Of a stretch of 64,000 nt of DNA, positions 8,712 through 18,148 are shown piece by piece (within the stretch, counting starts at the first letter, position 1; each line of letters starts with the position of its first letter). The translations under genes and the position numbers were made by a program. A model generated the notes under the pieces. That model worked only from the letters and a program-made list of their open reading frames with translations, was not told the origin of the DNA and made no database searches. The stretch comes from an uncultured Eubacterium sp. (GTDB taxonomy: Bacteria > Bacillota_A > Clostridia > Lachnospirales > Lachnospiraceae). The stretch is taken from contig CAOKJJ010000002.1 in assembly GCA_948468465.1 (NCBI GenBank), positions 11,902 to 75,901 of the forward strand, written 5' to 3'.

Positions 8712-9766
8712 TTGTCGCTTCCTCCTATCAGCTCCATCCGCATCGGCGTGCCGCGTTTTATGTCGCACAATGCCGTCTGCCCCAGCACTTCATTGTAGCA
8801 GGACGGCGCCAGCCCGTATCCCGGCCGGATGACCCTGACATTTTCCTTTGTAATCCGTTCCCCTTTTTTGATGTCCCGCACGCAGAATACGGACCTGCGA
8901 AAAATCAGGCTATCTTTTTCCTGCTCTGTCGGACCATAGCAGACCCGCCCGATGGCTTTTTGCGCCTGCCGCACGTCCTGCACCATCTGCCGGAACTCAT
9001 TCGGCTCCATAGAAAAGGAAGCGTCCGGATTTTCAATTCCGCGGTCCAGGCAAAAATGCTTTTCTATGATGCAGGCGCCCATTGCAGCGGCTGCCACCGC
9101 GCCCACAGAGCCCATCGAATGATCCGATAATCCTGTCGGTACCTGAAACGTTTCCCGCATGCTGACCATCGTCCGAAGGTTCATTTCATCCGTAACCGCC
9201 GGGTAGGCGCTGGCACACTTCAACAGTGCCACCTGCTCGTTGCCCTGGCTGCGCACCGCCAAAACGGCGGCCTCTATTTCTCCCAAAGACGCCATTCCGA
9301 CAGACAATATCATGGGCTTTCCCTTTGCTGCCGCATATTTTAACAACGGCAGGTCCACAATCTCAAAAGAGGCTATTTTATAACATTCGACCCCGATGCC
9401 TTCCAAAAAGTCAACAGCCGACGCATCAAACGGCGTGGAAAAAAAGTCAATGCCGACACGGTCTGCCTCTTCCTTCAGTCGCGCCTGCCATTCCCACGGC
9501 GTATGCGCCTTTTGATACAGCTGATACAGCGTTTCCCCTGCCCACGTGCCGTCCGCAATGCGAAAATACGGCGCGTCACAGTCAATCGTCATCGTATCCG
9601 GCGTATACGTCTGTATCTTGACGCAGTCCGCTCCGGACTCCTTTGCGGCATGAATGATTTCTTTTGCCCGTTCCAGACTTCCGGCATGGTTCGCGGACAT
9701 TTCCGCAATGATGTATACCGGATGCCCGTCCCCGATGCAGTGTTTTTTGCTCACATGCATTTCCAT
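8702..9766 (-). CDS. pseI: Pseudaminic acid synthase PseI (NeuB family with SAF domain)
   Basis: PseI condenses the 6-deoxy-AltdiNAc hexose with phosphoenolpyruvate to form pseudaminic acid. The amino-terminal TIM-barrel NeuB domain shows YIIAEMSANHAGS, VKIQTYTPDTMT, FFSTPFD and GLSDHSMG. EKHFCLDRGIENPDASFS forms the PEP/sugar site. A carboxy-terminal antifreeze-like SAF domain covers about residues 285-350. The length (354 residues) is normal. ATG 9766 has GGGAG 7 bases upstream. It is 18 bases downstream of pseB in the same operon. A NeuB sialic-acid synthase is the alternative, but the neighbours decide for PseI. Confidence 0.92.
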   Translation of the reverse strand: MEMHVSKKHCIGDGHPVYIIAEMSANHAGSLERAKEIIHAAKESGADCVKIQTYTPDTMTIDCDAPYFRIADGTWAGETLYQLYQKAHTPWEWQARLKEEADRVGIDFFSTPFDASAVDFLEGIGVECYKIASFEIVDLPLLKYAAAKGKPMILSVGMASLGEIEAAVLAVRSQGNEQVALLKCASAYPAVTDEMNLRTMVSMRETFQVPTGLSDHSMGSVGAVAAAAMGACIIEKHFCLDRGIENPDASFSMEPNEFRQMVQDVRQAQKAIGRVCYGPTEQEKDSLIFRRSVFCVRDIKKGERITKENVRVIRPGYGLAPSCYNEVLGQTALCDIKRGTPMRMELIGGSDKCS

Positions 9767-9784
9767 ACGAAATCTCCCCTTTAT

Positions 9785-10783
9785 TTAAGCATGATGGTCA
9801 ATGTCCGTTTTCAGCAGCCGCCGGATGTCCTCCACGCCAAGCCACTGGCTGTTCGTGCCGGAGCTGTATTCAAACCCAGGCTCCACGAACTTTCCGCCAG
9901 GAATTAAATCCGTATCGCCCCACCAGTTGTAATGCGGATACACAATATAGTGCCTGTCATATTCACACGTATGCGGCGCATCCTCTTTTGTCACCATCAC
10001 CTCATGCAGCTTTTCGCCTTCCCGGATCCCAATCTCTGTCGTCTCGCACTCCGGCAGCATCGCCCGTGCCAGGTCCGTAATCTTAAACGATGGGATTTTG
10101 GAGATAAACGTCTCACCGCCCCTGGCCTCTTCCAGCGCCTTAATCACAAGCTGCACGCCCTGCTCCAGGCTGATCCAGAAACGCGTCATCCTGTAATCCG
10201 TAATCGGCAGCTTCGTTTCGCCGTTTTCTATCATCTTCTGAAAAAACGGTATGACAGACCCCCGGCTCCCCGCCACATTTCCATACCGAACGACCGCAAA
10301 CCGTGTCCCATCTGCCCCGGAATAGGCATTTGCCGCCGTAAACAGCTTGTCCGACACCAGCTTTGTCCCGCCGTACAGGTTCACGGGGTTGACCGCCTTG
10401 TCCGTGGACAGCGCGACGACTTTTTTCACGCCCTCCCGCAAAGCCGCGTTAATGACGTTCATCGCACCGTTGATGTTTGTTTTAATCGCTTCATTCGGAT
10501 TGTACTCACAGACCGGCACCTGCTTGAGCGCCGCCGCATGGATGACATAGTCCGCGCCGCGCATCGCCATCGCAAGCCGTGCGCCGTCCCTTACGTCCCC
10601 GATAAAATACCGCAGCACTTTTTTATGTTCCCGATATGCATTGTCCATCACGAACTGCTTGTACTCATCCCTTGAATAAATAATGATCTTCTTTGGATCG
10701 TAATGCTCCAGCACATAGTCCACAAAATGATGCCCGAAAGAGCCTGTGCCTCCGGTCACTAAAATTACTTTTCCATTTAACAT
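9785..10783 (-). CDS. pseB: UDP-N-acetylglucosamine 4,6-dehydratase (inverting) PseB
   Basis: PseB makes UDP-2-acetamido-2,6-dideoxy-beta-L-arabino-4-hexulose from UDP-GlcNAc, the first committed step to pseudaminic acid. The Rossmann motif TGGTGSFG (residues 10-17), the TDKA stretch (127-130) and Y137-x-x-x-K141 are the FlaA1/PseB signature. The length (332 residues) is typical. A ribosome site AGGAAGG lies 10 bases before ATG 10783. It is the first gene of the GC-richer pse block. The 92 bases before it show no clear promoter or terminator, so it may be read through from the upstream glycan genes. Confidence 0.93.
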   Translation of the reverse strand: MLNGKVILVTGGTGSFGHHFVDYVLEHYDPKKIIIYSRDEYKQFVMDNAYREHKKVLRYFIGDVRDGARLAMAMRGADYVIHAAALKQVPVCEYNPNEAIKTNINGAMNVINAALREGVKKVVALSTDKAVNPVNLYGGTKLVSDKLFTAANAYSGADGTRFAVVRYGNVAGSRGSVIPFFQKMIENGETKLPITDYRMTRFWISLEQGVQLVIKALEEARGGETFISKIPSFKITDLARAMLPECETTEIGIREGEKLHEVMVTKEDAPHTCEYDRHYIVYPHYNWWGDTDLIPGGKFVEPGFEYSSGTNSQWLGVEDIRRLLKTDIDHHA

Positions 10784-10875
10784 CTTTAAACAACCTTCCT
10801 ATAAAATTTTATCCTGCCCTCAAAAATCATTGACATACCAGTAATCAAAATACATGTTTTAACAAATTGTAATCG

Positions 10876-12033
10876 TCAAGTCACTCTTCCATGCTTTATA
10901 ATCTCAATGATGTGACTATCACATAGTCCAAATCTTTTTAACTGCTGTATCATTTCTTTTTTCGTAATATATTTCAGCAACGTATTGCTTTTTATATTTT
11001 GTTCGTACAGTCCATCAAAATACAGAAAATGAGGGCGGCAGCTGTATGCCTGCATATACAGCAAAATGCTCGACGCAAACATAAATACCACTTCTTTCCC
11101 TTTGATATACGGCAAAATTACCTCCGCTGGAATTGAATTATCAATTTCCTGCACCCTGATCTGTTCATCAAACATATAATTTGTTTCATCCCTTGGATGT
11201 CGTTTTAAAAGAATATTTTTATATCGGCCGTTTATATAATTTTGAAATTTTTCAATATATGGTCCAGCATCTTCACAAAAATCAGAGAGCCTATTTGTAA
11301 ATACGACCGCATCTATTTGTTCAAAATCATATTCTGATATTTGATGATATACTTTTTTTACTATTTTCTGAAACAACGCTTCATCTGTGTAGGTAAAATC
11401 AAACAGCTGCCGTATATTTTTATAATCCCTGTATATCATTTGATCCGGATGACTGCTGAATTTTTCACAATGCTTTGTTGTATTAAGCCGATAATGATAT
11501 CCAGGATTGGCATAACCCATTTTCGCTATCAAAAATCCCTGCCAATCATAAAAATTTTTCCAATGCTTTTGCAAATATCTCATTCCACGTTCTGCATAAT
11601 CTCCAGTTCCATCTTCCAATATCACAATCTTTTTGTCATTTCCTGCCCCTATAAACATTCCGGAAACAATCCCAGCGTCAGTTAACACTACAGCAATATC
11701 ATACTCATCATATGACAGATAGTTTTTAATATATTTCCTACAATAATTCATCTGTTGTTTTGTCAATGCATACAAAAACATTTGAATAAACATGATGCAT
11801 TTTTTTCTGACAGGAATTGTCACAAAACTCTCTGATCTCCGAATTATTTCTTTAAATATCCCGCTCTTTTTACAATACTCACTCATGTATTCACCCTTGT
11901 AACCGTTTGGAAAACACAGTGCTGTCCAATCATAATCTCTGCCATATGTACAGTAATACCAAATAAATTGATGAAGATTATGGGGATTATATATAAGTGC
12001 AACTCCTTTTTTTCTCCTGTTTTTAATTCCCAT
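10876..12033 (-). CDS. Sialyltransferase-like protein, candidate nonulosonic acid transferase
   Basis: The protein shows three short motifs shared by bacterial sialyl- and polysialyltransferases (GT38/GT52/GT97 type): an acidic-acidic-glycine triplet ILEDG (E140-G142), HP in LLKRHPRDE (H279-P280) and a serine pair in FMFASSILL. I see no signal peptide. These motifs bind CMP-sugar in that superfamily. The adjacent pse operon makes CMP-pseudaminic acid, so this is the best candidate for the enzyme that transfers it. ATG 12033 has GGGAG 5 bases upstream. An alternative ATG 12075 overlaps the previous gene's stop. The family call rests on motifs and context only. Confidence 0.6.
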   Translation of the reverse strand: MGIKNRRKKGVALIYNPHNLHQFIWYYCTYGRDYDWTALCFPNGYKGEYMSEYCKKSGIFKEIIRRSESFVTIPVRKKCIMFIQMFLYALTKQQMNYCRKYIKNYLSYDEYDIAVVLTDAGIVSGMFIGAGNDKKIVILEDGTGDYAERGMRYLQKHWKNFYDWQGFLIAKMGYANPGYHYRLNTTKHCEKFSSHPDQMIYRDYKNIRQLFDFTYTDEALFQKIVKKVYHQISEYDFEQIDAVVFTNRLSDFCEDAGPYIEKFQNYINGRYKNILLKRHPRDETNYMFDEQIRVQEIDNSIPAEVILPYIKGKEVVFMFASSILLYMQAYSCRPHFLYFDGLYEQNIKSNTLLKYITKKEMIQQLKRFGLCDSHIIEIIKHGRVT

Positions 12034-12067
12034 CACGTCTCCCAAAGCATATTTTATAAACGATAGT

Positions 12068-13459
12068 TTATACATCCAACAGCGCAAGAAGATTTCTCAG
12101 TTGAATATTCACACAATTATTAAATTGAACCATTAAATTCAATGTAGCAAAATCAATCCAAAAATATCCTGGCAATAACCTATCTCCTAATTCATCCAAT
12201 TGAACTTCAATAATCACATTTCTGTTTTCTTCATGATAAAATCTTCCACCTTCTTCTGAAAGAATAACATCTTTTATTACTCCTTCATTTTTTTCTAATT
12301 TCTTCATAAAAAAACTTTCAATCTCATTCCACTGATTCCACGGATTTGTCGGTTCTAGCTGTATAACAGGTCCTACTTCTGCTCCATCAAAGCAACCAAT
12401 TTCCGGCTTTACACACACTAAAAACTTTCTGACCCCATTTTCAATGCATGTAAAAATCCCCAAAATGGCTTTTCCATTCGCTTCAATCAGCGGCTGTTCC
12501 CAATATTTTACTTCTCGACCTTCAATTTCAATATTGCAATATATGACTTTGAAATCATATGGATTTTTACAGACAATTTCTTTTTTATTAATTTCCCAAC
12601 TTTTCAAACTTTTTAGCGGTACTAATCTGGAACGTTTTTTTCGATGCATTTTATAATCATTTATTTGATTGAAAATAGCATGCATTTTGTCAAAAGAAAT
12701 CTCACCAAACATAGAACTGCACAAAGCTTTATCCCTAAATATCTTTTGTACTTTTTCTGTCTCATCGGCCAACAACATATCTTTCGAAAACGGAATGCAC
12801 GATAATACCGTTCGTGTATCCATGTTGACCAGATTATCTATCTTCATCAATTCTTTGATCTGGCCTAAAGTCATCCAGCAATGACTGTCCAGTACATCTA
12901 TTGACTCATTCACATAAATAATCATATTTCTGTTTCTTTTCTTGTAAAACCTAGATGATTGTTCAGATTGAATCTGATCTACAATAAGCTGATATTTCAT
13001 AGAATCAATAAAATATTCCAAATAATCTGGTGTATTACCTCCATGCATGCGTGTAAAATTACTCTTCGTAGCCTGAATTGTTGGTGATATCTGTATTTTA
13101 TTCACATTACCGGGTTCTATCTTTGCCTGCATTAAAAAATTCAGCTGTCCATTGATTTTCTTACAAATAATTCCTAGATATCCTATCTCATCCTGTATGA
13201 TAATTGGTTGTTCTTTAATAATCTTATCTTCTTCAATCTCCTGATATCCTGCCAGCTGAAAAAAGCTATTATTTTTATTCCTTATATAGCCATCATTTTC
13301 ATCATAGTACCAAAAACCATTATATAAAAAATCTATTTTACTAATCTTAACATACATATCTTTTTGCCGAACTTCAATCCATCTGTGAATGTCCTCTAAA
13401 GTATTAACAGATCCTTCAATATTTCTCCAAGAATTAATAATATCGTAAACAAAGCCCAT
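12068..13459 (-). CDS. NDP-hexose 2,3-dehydratase
   Basis: This enzyme removes the 2-hydroxyl of an NDP-4-keto-6-deoxyhexose, the first step to 2,6-dideoxysugars (TylX3/EvaA/OleV family). The protein has the family's two internal repeats. Each begins with WEQPLIEA or QPIIIQDE-type strands and runs through FLMQAKIEPGNVN with ISPTIQATKSNFTRMHGG in the first, and FLVCVKPEIGCFDGAEVG with GPVIQLEPT in the second. ATG 13459 has AGGG 7 bases upstream and lies 16 bases after the preceding stop. In the family the usual length is about 450-480 residues, as here. It works with the adjacent ketoreductase and aminotransferase. Confidence 0.88.
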   Translation of the reverse strand: MGFVYDIINSWRNIEGSVNTLEDIHRWIEVRQKDMYVKISKIDFLYNGFWYYDENDGYIRNKNNSFFQLAGYQEIEEDKIIKEQPIIIQDEIGYLGIICKKINGQLNFLMQAKIEPGNVNKIQISPTIQATKSNFTRMHGGNTPDYLEYFIDSMKYQLIVDQIQSEQSSRFYKKRNRNMIIYVNESIDVLDSHCWMTLGQIKELMKIDNLVNMDTRTVLSCIPFSKDMLLADETEKVQKIFRDKALCSSMFGEISFDKMHAIFNQINDYKMHRKKRSRLVPLKSLKSWEINKKEIVCKNPYDFKVIYCNIEIEGREVKYWEQPLIEANGKAILGIFTCIENGVRKFLVCVKPEIGCFDGAEVGPVIQLEPTNPWNQWNEIESFFMKKLEKNEGVIKDVILSEEGGRFYHEENRNVIIEVQLDELGDRLLPGYFWIDFATLNLMVQFNNCVNIQLRNLLALLDV

Positions 13460-13475
13460 TTTATTTCCCTTCGTT

Positions 13476-14444
13476 TCATCTGTTTTCAGAATCATCCAAA
13501 ATATTCTGTACCAGTTTAGCTTGTAATAACATTTCTTGATACATTTTTACACGTCTATTCTTATCAACTATTTCGTTACAAAATTCTTCTATCGAGTGTT
13601 TGAAATGCGAGTCTTTTGGTAAATGAATCTTATTTACCTTCTCTGGCGTATCTATACATACAACTGGCTCATAGTCCGATGGAGCTGTAAAAATACGATC
13701 TGTAAAAATTCTCCCAATGCTCCCCCATATTTCTAAACTGCATTGATAATGGCAATCCATTCCAAACCCAATTTGACAAATCAGCCCATTGTCATTCGAT
13801 AAAGTTGCACTGCCAAACATATCTACCTCATATCCTGGAAGATAATTCAACTGAGCTGTATTAACTTTAACCGTATTTCCTAATAACAATGTAGCCATTT
13901 TAATAGCATACCCTCCTGCATCCAACAAAGCTCCGCCACCTAATTTCCTACTATAACGAAAATCATCCGTATTTCGCAGTGGAAAACCAAAAGCAGTCTT
14001 TATAAGTCGTATCTGACCAATTTCTCCACGTTGAATGATTTCTTTTATATAACCGATCTGCAAATGATACTGAAACATATAATTTTCATGCAACGCTAAC
14101 TGCCTGTTCTGCGCTAATTCTATCAACTCTTTCGTCTGTTCATATTTTATTGTAGCCGGCTTTTCAAGCAATACATGTTTGCCTGCTTCCAGTGCTTTTT
14201 TTGCCCATTTATAATGTAATGCAGGGGGTTGTGGAATATACACAGCATTAATATCATCACGCTTTATAATACCCTCAAAATCTTTCTCACTTTCTAGACC
14301 ATAATCTTTACGAAATACTTCTAATTTATCTTTGTTATATTCTTCAGCTACCGCTTTTACGCTTATGCCATCCATATTCATCACTTCTGGCAAAAATCGT
14401 CGATATGCTATCTCAGAACAGCCAAGAATACCAACTGTTAACAT
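13476..14444 (-). CDS. NDP-hexose 3-ketoreductase (Gfo/Idh/MocA family)
   Basis: The enzyme reduces the unstable 3-keto intermediate made by the 2,3-dehydratase. Its amino-terminal Rossmann loop VGILGCSEIAYRRFLP and the EKP motif in HVLLEKPATIKYEQ are typical of Gfo/Idh/MocA oxidoreductases. The segment SRKLGGGALLDAGGYAI is the usual substrate-side signature of sugar 3-ketoreductases. ATG 14444 has GGAGG 7 bases upstream, which rules out the longer start at 14471. It lies between the dehydratase and aminotransferase genes, consistent with a dideoxy-amino sugar pathway. Confidence 0.86.
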   Translation of the reverse strand: MLTVGILGCSEIAYRRFLPEVMNMDGISVKAVAEEYNKDKLEVFRKDYGLESEKDFEGIIKRDDINAVYIPQPPALHYKWAKKALEAGKHVLLEKPATIKYEQTKELIELAQNRQLALHENYMFQYHLQIGYIKEIIQRGEIGQIRLIKTAFGFPLRNTDDFRYSRKLGGGALLDAGGYAIKMATLLLGNTVKVNTAQLNYLPGYEVDMFGSATLSNDNGLICQIGFGMDCHYQCSLEIWGSIGRIFTDRIFTAPSDYEPVVCIDTPEKVNKIHLPKDSHFKHSIEEFCNEIVDKNRRVKMYQEMLLQAKLVQNILDDSENR

Positions 14445-14464
14445 TTCTGATCCTCCTGCTAAAA

Positions 14465-15598
14465 CTAACAAAAACTCAATATCTGTTTCACCATTTCTGC
14501 AACATAAAACGCATCATTTTCAGTCATATCTGCATAAATCGGAAGCCTTAACACCTTCCTTCCATAATCTTCGGTAACTGGACATTTTTCAGGCTGATAT
14601 CCCATTTTTAATCCCATTGGTGAAGAATGAAGTGGTACATAACAAATATATGCATATATGTCCTTTGCTTTTAACTTTTCTACCAACCTGTCCCTTATTT
14701 CAGCCTTCGGCAGAATTATATTATACATATGGCCATTGTGTTTTATATGCTCTGGCAATGCTGGACAACTCAATAATTCTTTCTTTTCTAACTCTGCCAT
14801 CTGTTCTTGATATATATTCCAGACCTTCATTCGTTTATCCATAATTTCATAAAACCATTCCATTTGAGCATACAGCATAGCAGCCAACACATCTGACGGC
14901 AAAAACGAAGAGCCGATATCATGCCATGTATACTTGTCTGTCATTCCTTTTAATACCTGACGCCTGTTTGTACCTTTTTCACGTATAATTTCCGCTCGAT
15001 CTAAATATTTTTCATCACGAATAACAAGCGCACCACCTTCTCCCATAGAATAGTTTTTTGTTTCATGGAAACTATAACATCCAAAATCACCCAATGTTCC
15101 GGCATATCGTCCTCTATATGTCGATCCAACAGCCTGTGCTGCATCTTCAATTACAAATAATCCATGCTTCCTAGCTATCGCATTGATCGCATCCATCTCA
15201 CACGGTACTCCCGCATAGTCAACGGTGTAGATGGCTTTTGTTTTATCCGTAATAAGTTCTTCGATTTTGTTTTCGTCAATATTCATAGTATCTGATTTTA
15301 TATCACAAAATACCGGTTTTGCTCCCCTCAGCATAAATGCGTTAGCTGTTGAGGAAAATGTAAATGATGGAACTATGACTTCATCTCCAATTTGTAGATC
15401 AATCAAAAGAGATGCCATTTCTAATGATGTAGTACCAGAAGTTGTCAAAAGTATATTTTTAATTCCCATCAATTCCTCAAATTTTGTATAAACTTTTTGC
15501 GTATATGTACCATCTCCAGATGTTCTACAACTATTCAATGCATCCGCTACATACATCAATTCCTTTTTCGTAATAGAAGGTTTATTAAAAGGTATCAT
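14465..15598 (-). CDS. WecE-like NDP-4-keto-6-deoxyhexose 4-aminotransferase
   Basis: The protein is a PLP-dependent DegT/DnrJ/EryC1/StrS aminotransferase closely resembling WecE (RffA), the dTDP-4-amino-4,6-dideoxygalactose transaminase. Shared stretches include IPFNKPSITKKEL at the start, DEVIVPSFTFSSTANAFMLRG, SFHETKNYSMGEGGA (the PLP lysine is in ETKN) and EIIREKGTNR. ATG 15598 has GGAG 6 bases upstream. Here it probably aminates the 2-deoxy sugar made by the two neighbouring enzymes, giving an NDP-4-amino-2,4,6-trideoxyhexose. The rmlA/rmlB genes for the starting NDP-4-keto-6-deoxyglucose are not in this window. Confidence 0.88.
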   Translation of the reverse strand: MIPFNKPSITKKELMYVADALNSCRTSGDGTYTQKVYTKFEELMGIKNILLTTSGTTSLEMASLLIDLQIGDEVIVPSFTFSSTANAFMLRGAKPVFCDIKSDTMNIDENKIEELITDKTKAIYTVDYAGVPCEMDAINAIARKHGLFVIEDAAQAVGSTYRGRYAGTLGDFGCYSFHETKNYSMGEGGALVIRDEKYLDRAEIIREKGTNRRQVLKGMTDKYTWHDIGSSFLPSDVLAAMLYAQMEWFYEIMDKRMKVWNIYQEQMAELEKKELLSCPALPEHIKHNGHMYNIILPKAEIRDRLVEKLKAKDIYAYICYVPLHSSPMGLKMGYQPEKCPVTEDYGRKVLRLPIYADMTENDAFYVAEMVKQILSFC

Positions 15599-15614
15599 AA
15601 TCTTCTCCATGTAT

Positions 15615-17015
15615 TTAAATGTCTACTAACTTACCATATAATGTTTTCCCGGCATCATTTTTGGGCAATGATTGTATAAATCTTACTGAAAATGCTGCAT
15701 TATTTAACTTTGTTATTTCAGTAATATACTTTTTTACATCAGCCAGCAATGTATGGTTGGTAATAAAAATTGTCATACTGTCATCTATTCCTGTGCATGC
15801 ACAGTCTAATTCCGGGTATCTGCTTTTAATCAGCCTTTCCGCTTCATCCAGATTAACTCTGTTCCCAAAGATTTTTAAAAATCTTTTCTTTCGTCCCACA
15901 ATATAATAAAACCCATCCGTATCTCTCTTTGCCATATCCCCTGTGATCAGTCTTCTTCTGCATTCGTCTCCTTTTTCAAGATCAACGGCACATTCCGCAT
16001 AACCTAACATGACATTCGGTCCCTCATATACTAGTTCTCCTATTACATTCGGACCCAATATTTCCTCTCCAGATGCGTCAAGCAGTGAAAACTTCCCTCC
16101 AGGTATGGCAATCCCCATACTGCCGGATTTTTCAGATGCATACTGATATGGAAGATACGACATACGTGCAGTTGCCTCCGTCTGTCCATACATAATATAA
16201 AAATGTATATGATGCTGTCTGGCAAACTCCGCAAATTTTTTATGAAGTTCCACCGAAAGCTTTCCACCCGCTTGTGTCATAGCGCGCAGCGACGGAAGAT
16301 CCATTTCATAAAAATTCAACCGATCCAACATTTCATAAGTATATGGAACCCCTCCAAAAGAAGTTGCTTCATATTCCAGAAACTGGTTCCAAAATTCTTT
16401 CTGCATCAGTGTTTTTTCTGTCATGATTACAGCTGCACCTGAGAATAAATGGCTATTAATGATTGACAATCCATATGTATAATTCATTGGCAAAGTAGTA
16501 ATTGCCCGCTCTGTCGCACTTAATTCCAAATACTCTGCTATTGACTGCATGTTTGCTTTTACATTATCATAACTTAACCTGACGAGTTTCGGACTGCCTG
16601 TAGACCCTGATGTTGTTAACAAAAGAGAAAGCTCTTCATGCATTGACACACAGTTCTCAAATTCCGTCTTTAAAAGCACATAATGAAACGCACTATAGAC
16701 TTCTTTATAAAAAAACTTATTCCTATTTGATTCCGGCATCCAAATATATGCAGGCTTATATTGGCTGATCAACGACTCAAGAAGCAAATCCTCTATGCCA
16801 TCTGCTAACATTAACGGTACAATACGATGATTTAAGCAAGCCACATATCCGACTAGGGCACCTGTTTCATTTCTGCACAGGCAAAATATAAGGCACCGCC
16901 CACCAATTATATCCGCAATTTTATTTGTTTCCGTTTCCAGTTTTTTATAGCTGTATCTGTTCCCATCTTCCGAAATAACAGCCGTATTTTCATAATGCTT
17001 TTTTAAATCCCACAT
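15615..17015 (-). CDS. AMP-dependent ligase (acyl/aminoacyl adenylating enzyme)
   Basis: The protein is an adenylate-forming enzyme of the ANL superfamily. It has the phosphate loop LTTSGSTGSPKL, the aromatic motif YGQTEAT, the TGDMAKRDTDGFYYIVGRKKR hinge and FLKIFGNRVN. The family activates a carboxylic acid with ATP for transfer to CoA or a carrier protein. It sits next to a stand-alone acyl carrier protein and a reductase, so it most likely loads an acyl group onto that carrier. ATG 17015 has GGAG 9 bases upstream; two earlier ATG codons at 17033/17030 lack one. The substrate is unknown. Confidence 0.85.
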   Translation of the reverse strand: MWDLKKHYENTAVISEDGNRYSYKKLETETNKIADIIGGRCLIFCLCRNETGALVGYVACLNHRIVPLMLADGIEDLLLESLISQYKPAYIWMPESNRNKFFYKEVYSAFHYVLLKTEFENCVSMHEELSLLLTTSGSTGSPKLVRLSYDNVKANMQSIAEYLELSATERAITTLPMNYTYGLSIINSHLFSGAAVIMTEKTLMQKEFWNQFLEYEATSFGGVPYTYEMLDRLNFYEMDLPSLRAMTQAGGKLSVELHKKFAEFARQHHIHFYIMYGQTEATARMSYLPYQYASEKSGSMGIAIPGGKFSLLDASGEEILGPNVIGELVYEGPNVMLGYAECAVDLEKGDECRRRLITGDMAKRDTDGFYYIVGRKKRFLKIFGNRVNLDEAERLIKSRYPELDCACTGIDDSMTIFITNHTLLADVKKYITEITKLNNAAFSVRFIQSLPKNDAGKTLYGKLVDI

Positions 17016-17063
17016 ATTCAAAATCTCCATCATTCAGATTATTTACAAGGACAGCACTGTTCT

Positions 17064-17804
17064 TTACCTTCCTCCATCTACACGAAGAACCTGCCCTGTA
17101 ATAAAACTGCTACGATCAGAAATTAAAAAGGCAACCATCTCTGCAACTTCTTCAGGCTGCGCTAGTCTTTTTAACCTGATCCCTTCCAATTCTTTTTCTA
17201 TCTTTTCCCTTTTCATTGTCTTGATTAAGTCTGTATCGGTCATTCCAGGTGCAACAGCATTCACTCTGATTCCAAACTGCGCCAGTTCATCAGATAATTT
17301 TTTCGTCGCCCCTATCATTGCTGCCTTGCTTGCAGCATATTCCAGCTGTGCAAGCTCCCCATCCAATGCTGTAACCGAGGACATATTTACGATAGCTCCA
17401 TATTGGTTTCGTACCATGTTTTTCAAAATTCTCTGCAGAAATAACATTGGTCCAAAAAAATTCACTTCAAACACTTCCCTGATTTCTGCCATCTTTGTCA
17501 TCTGAAAGAGCCTGTTAGCACCTGTAATTCCTGCATTATTTACAATTGCATCAATCGGTACTTTTGCAGATAAAATCTGCGTTGCGCCTCTTTTAATTTC
17601 ATCTTCCTTCATCAAGTCAAAATAAACAGGTTCGACTGTTATATGATGCCTGCTCTGTAATTGTTCAATAAATCCATTCATTTCCGACGACGGCTGCCTC
17701 ATACACGCCCATATATTTGCTCCATATTCCGCACATTTCGCTACAACAGCCCTTCCAATGCCACGATTAGAACCAGTGACAACAATGTTCTTTTTCTTAA
17801 GCAT
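17064..17804 (-). CDS. FabG-like 3-oxoacyl reductase (SDR)
   Basis: The 246-residue protein is a classical short-chain dehydrogenase. It has TGSNRGIGRA (residues 10-19), NNAG at 89-92, the catalytic serines at 142-143 and Y156-x-x-x-K160. The carboxy end SSFITGQVLRVDGG is typical of 3-oxoacyl-[ACP] reductases. It lies between the acyl carrier protein and the AMP ligase, so it probably acts on a carrier-bound 3-oxoacyl chain, for example producing a 3-hydroxyacyl group for sugar decoration. A sugar reductase role remains possible. Confidence 0.85.
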   Translation of the reverse strand: MLKKKNIVVTGSNRGIGRAVVAKCAEYGANIWACMRQPSSEMNGFIEQLQSRHHITVEPVYFDLMKEDEIKRGATQILSAKVPIDAIVNNAGITGANRLFQMTKMAEIREVFEVNFFGPMLFLQRILKNMVRNQYGAIVNMSSVTALDGELAQLEYAASKAAMIGATKKLSDELAQFGIRVNAVAPGMTDTDLIKTMKREKIEKELEGIRLKRLAQPEEVAEMVAFLISDRSSFITGQVLRVDGGR

Positions 17805-17850
17805 ATATCTCCCTCAAATCTATACGGCACTCTGTTAACTATCCATATCC

Positions 17851-18093
17851 TTACATCTGAATATCATATTTTTGTAAAATCTCCATTCCTTTTTGAAAAT
17901 CAGAAAACTCAATGATATCTTCTGTCTCCATTTCTATTTCAAATACGTTTTCCAACTCCGCTATCAGGTTCATATGTCCGATGCTGTCCCATGCTTGTAT
18001 TTCCTGATATTTTAATTTTTCCACGTCTTGAGGCTCAACCTCTAATATCTCCTGAAATACCTTCTTATACTTTTCTATATTACTCATTTTCAT
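17851..18093 (-). CDS. Stand-alone acyl carrier protein
   Basis: The 80-residue acidic protein has the phosphopantetheine attachment site WDSIGHMNLI with S37. Four helices are predicted in the usual carrier protein layout. It shuttles an acyl group as a thioester between the nearby AMP ligase, the reductase, the GNAT and perhaps the LuxE/LuxC pair. An AGGA ribosome site suits either ATG 18093 (spacing 3) or ATG 18087 (spacing 9); I kept the longer frame. It is a dedicated carrier, unlike the housekeeping AcpP, which normally lies with the fab genes. Confidence 0.9.
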   Translation of the reverse strand: MKMSNIEKYKKVFQEILEVEPQDVEKLKYQEIQAWDSIGHMNLIAELENVFEIEMETEDIIEFSDFQKGMEILQKYDIQM

Positions 18094-18148
18094 ACTTCCT
18101 TTCTCTCAGTGTATTTTCTGCACTTTTATCCAAATATTCCGTTTCATT

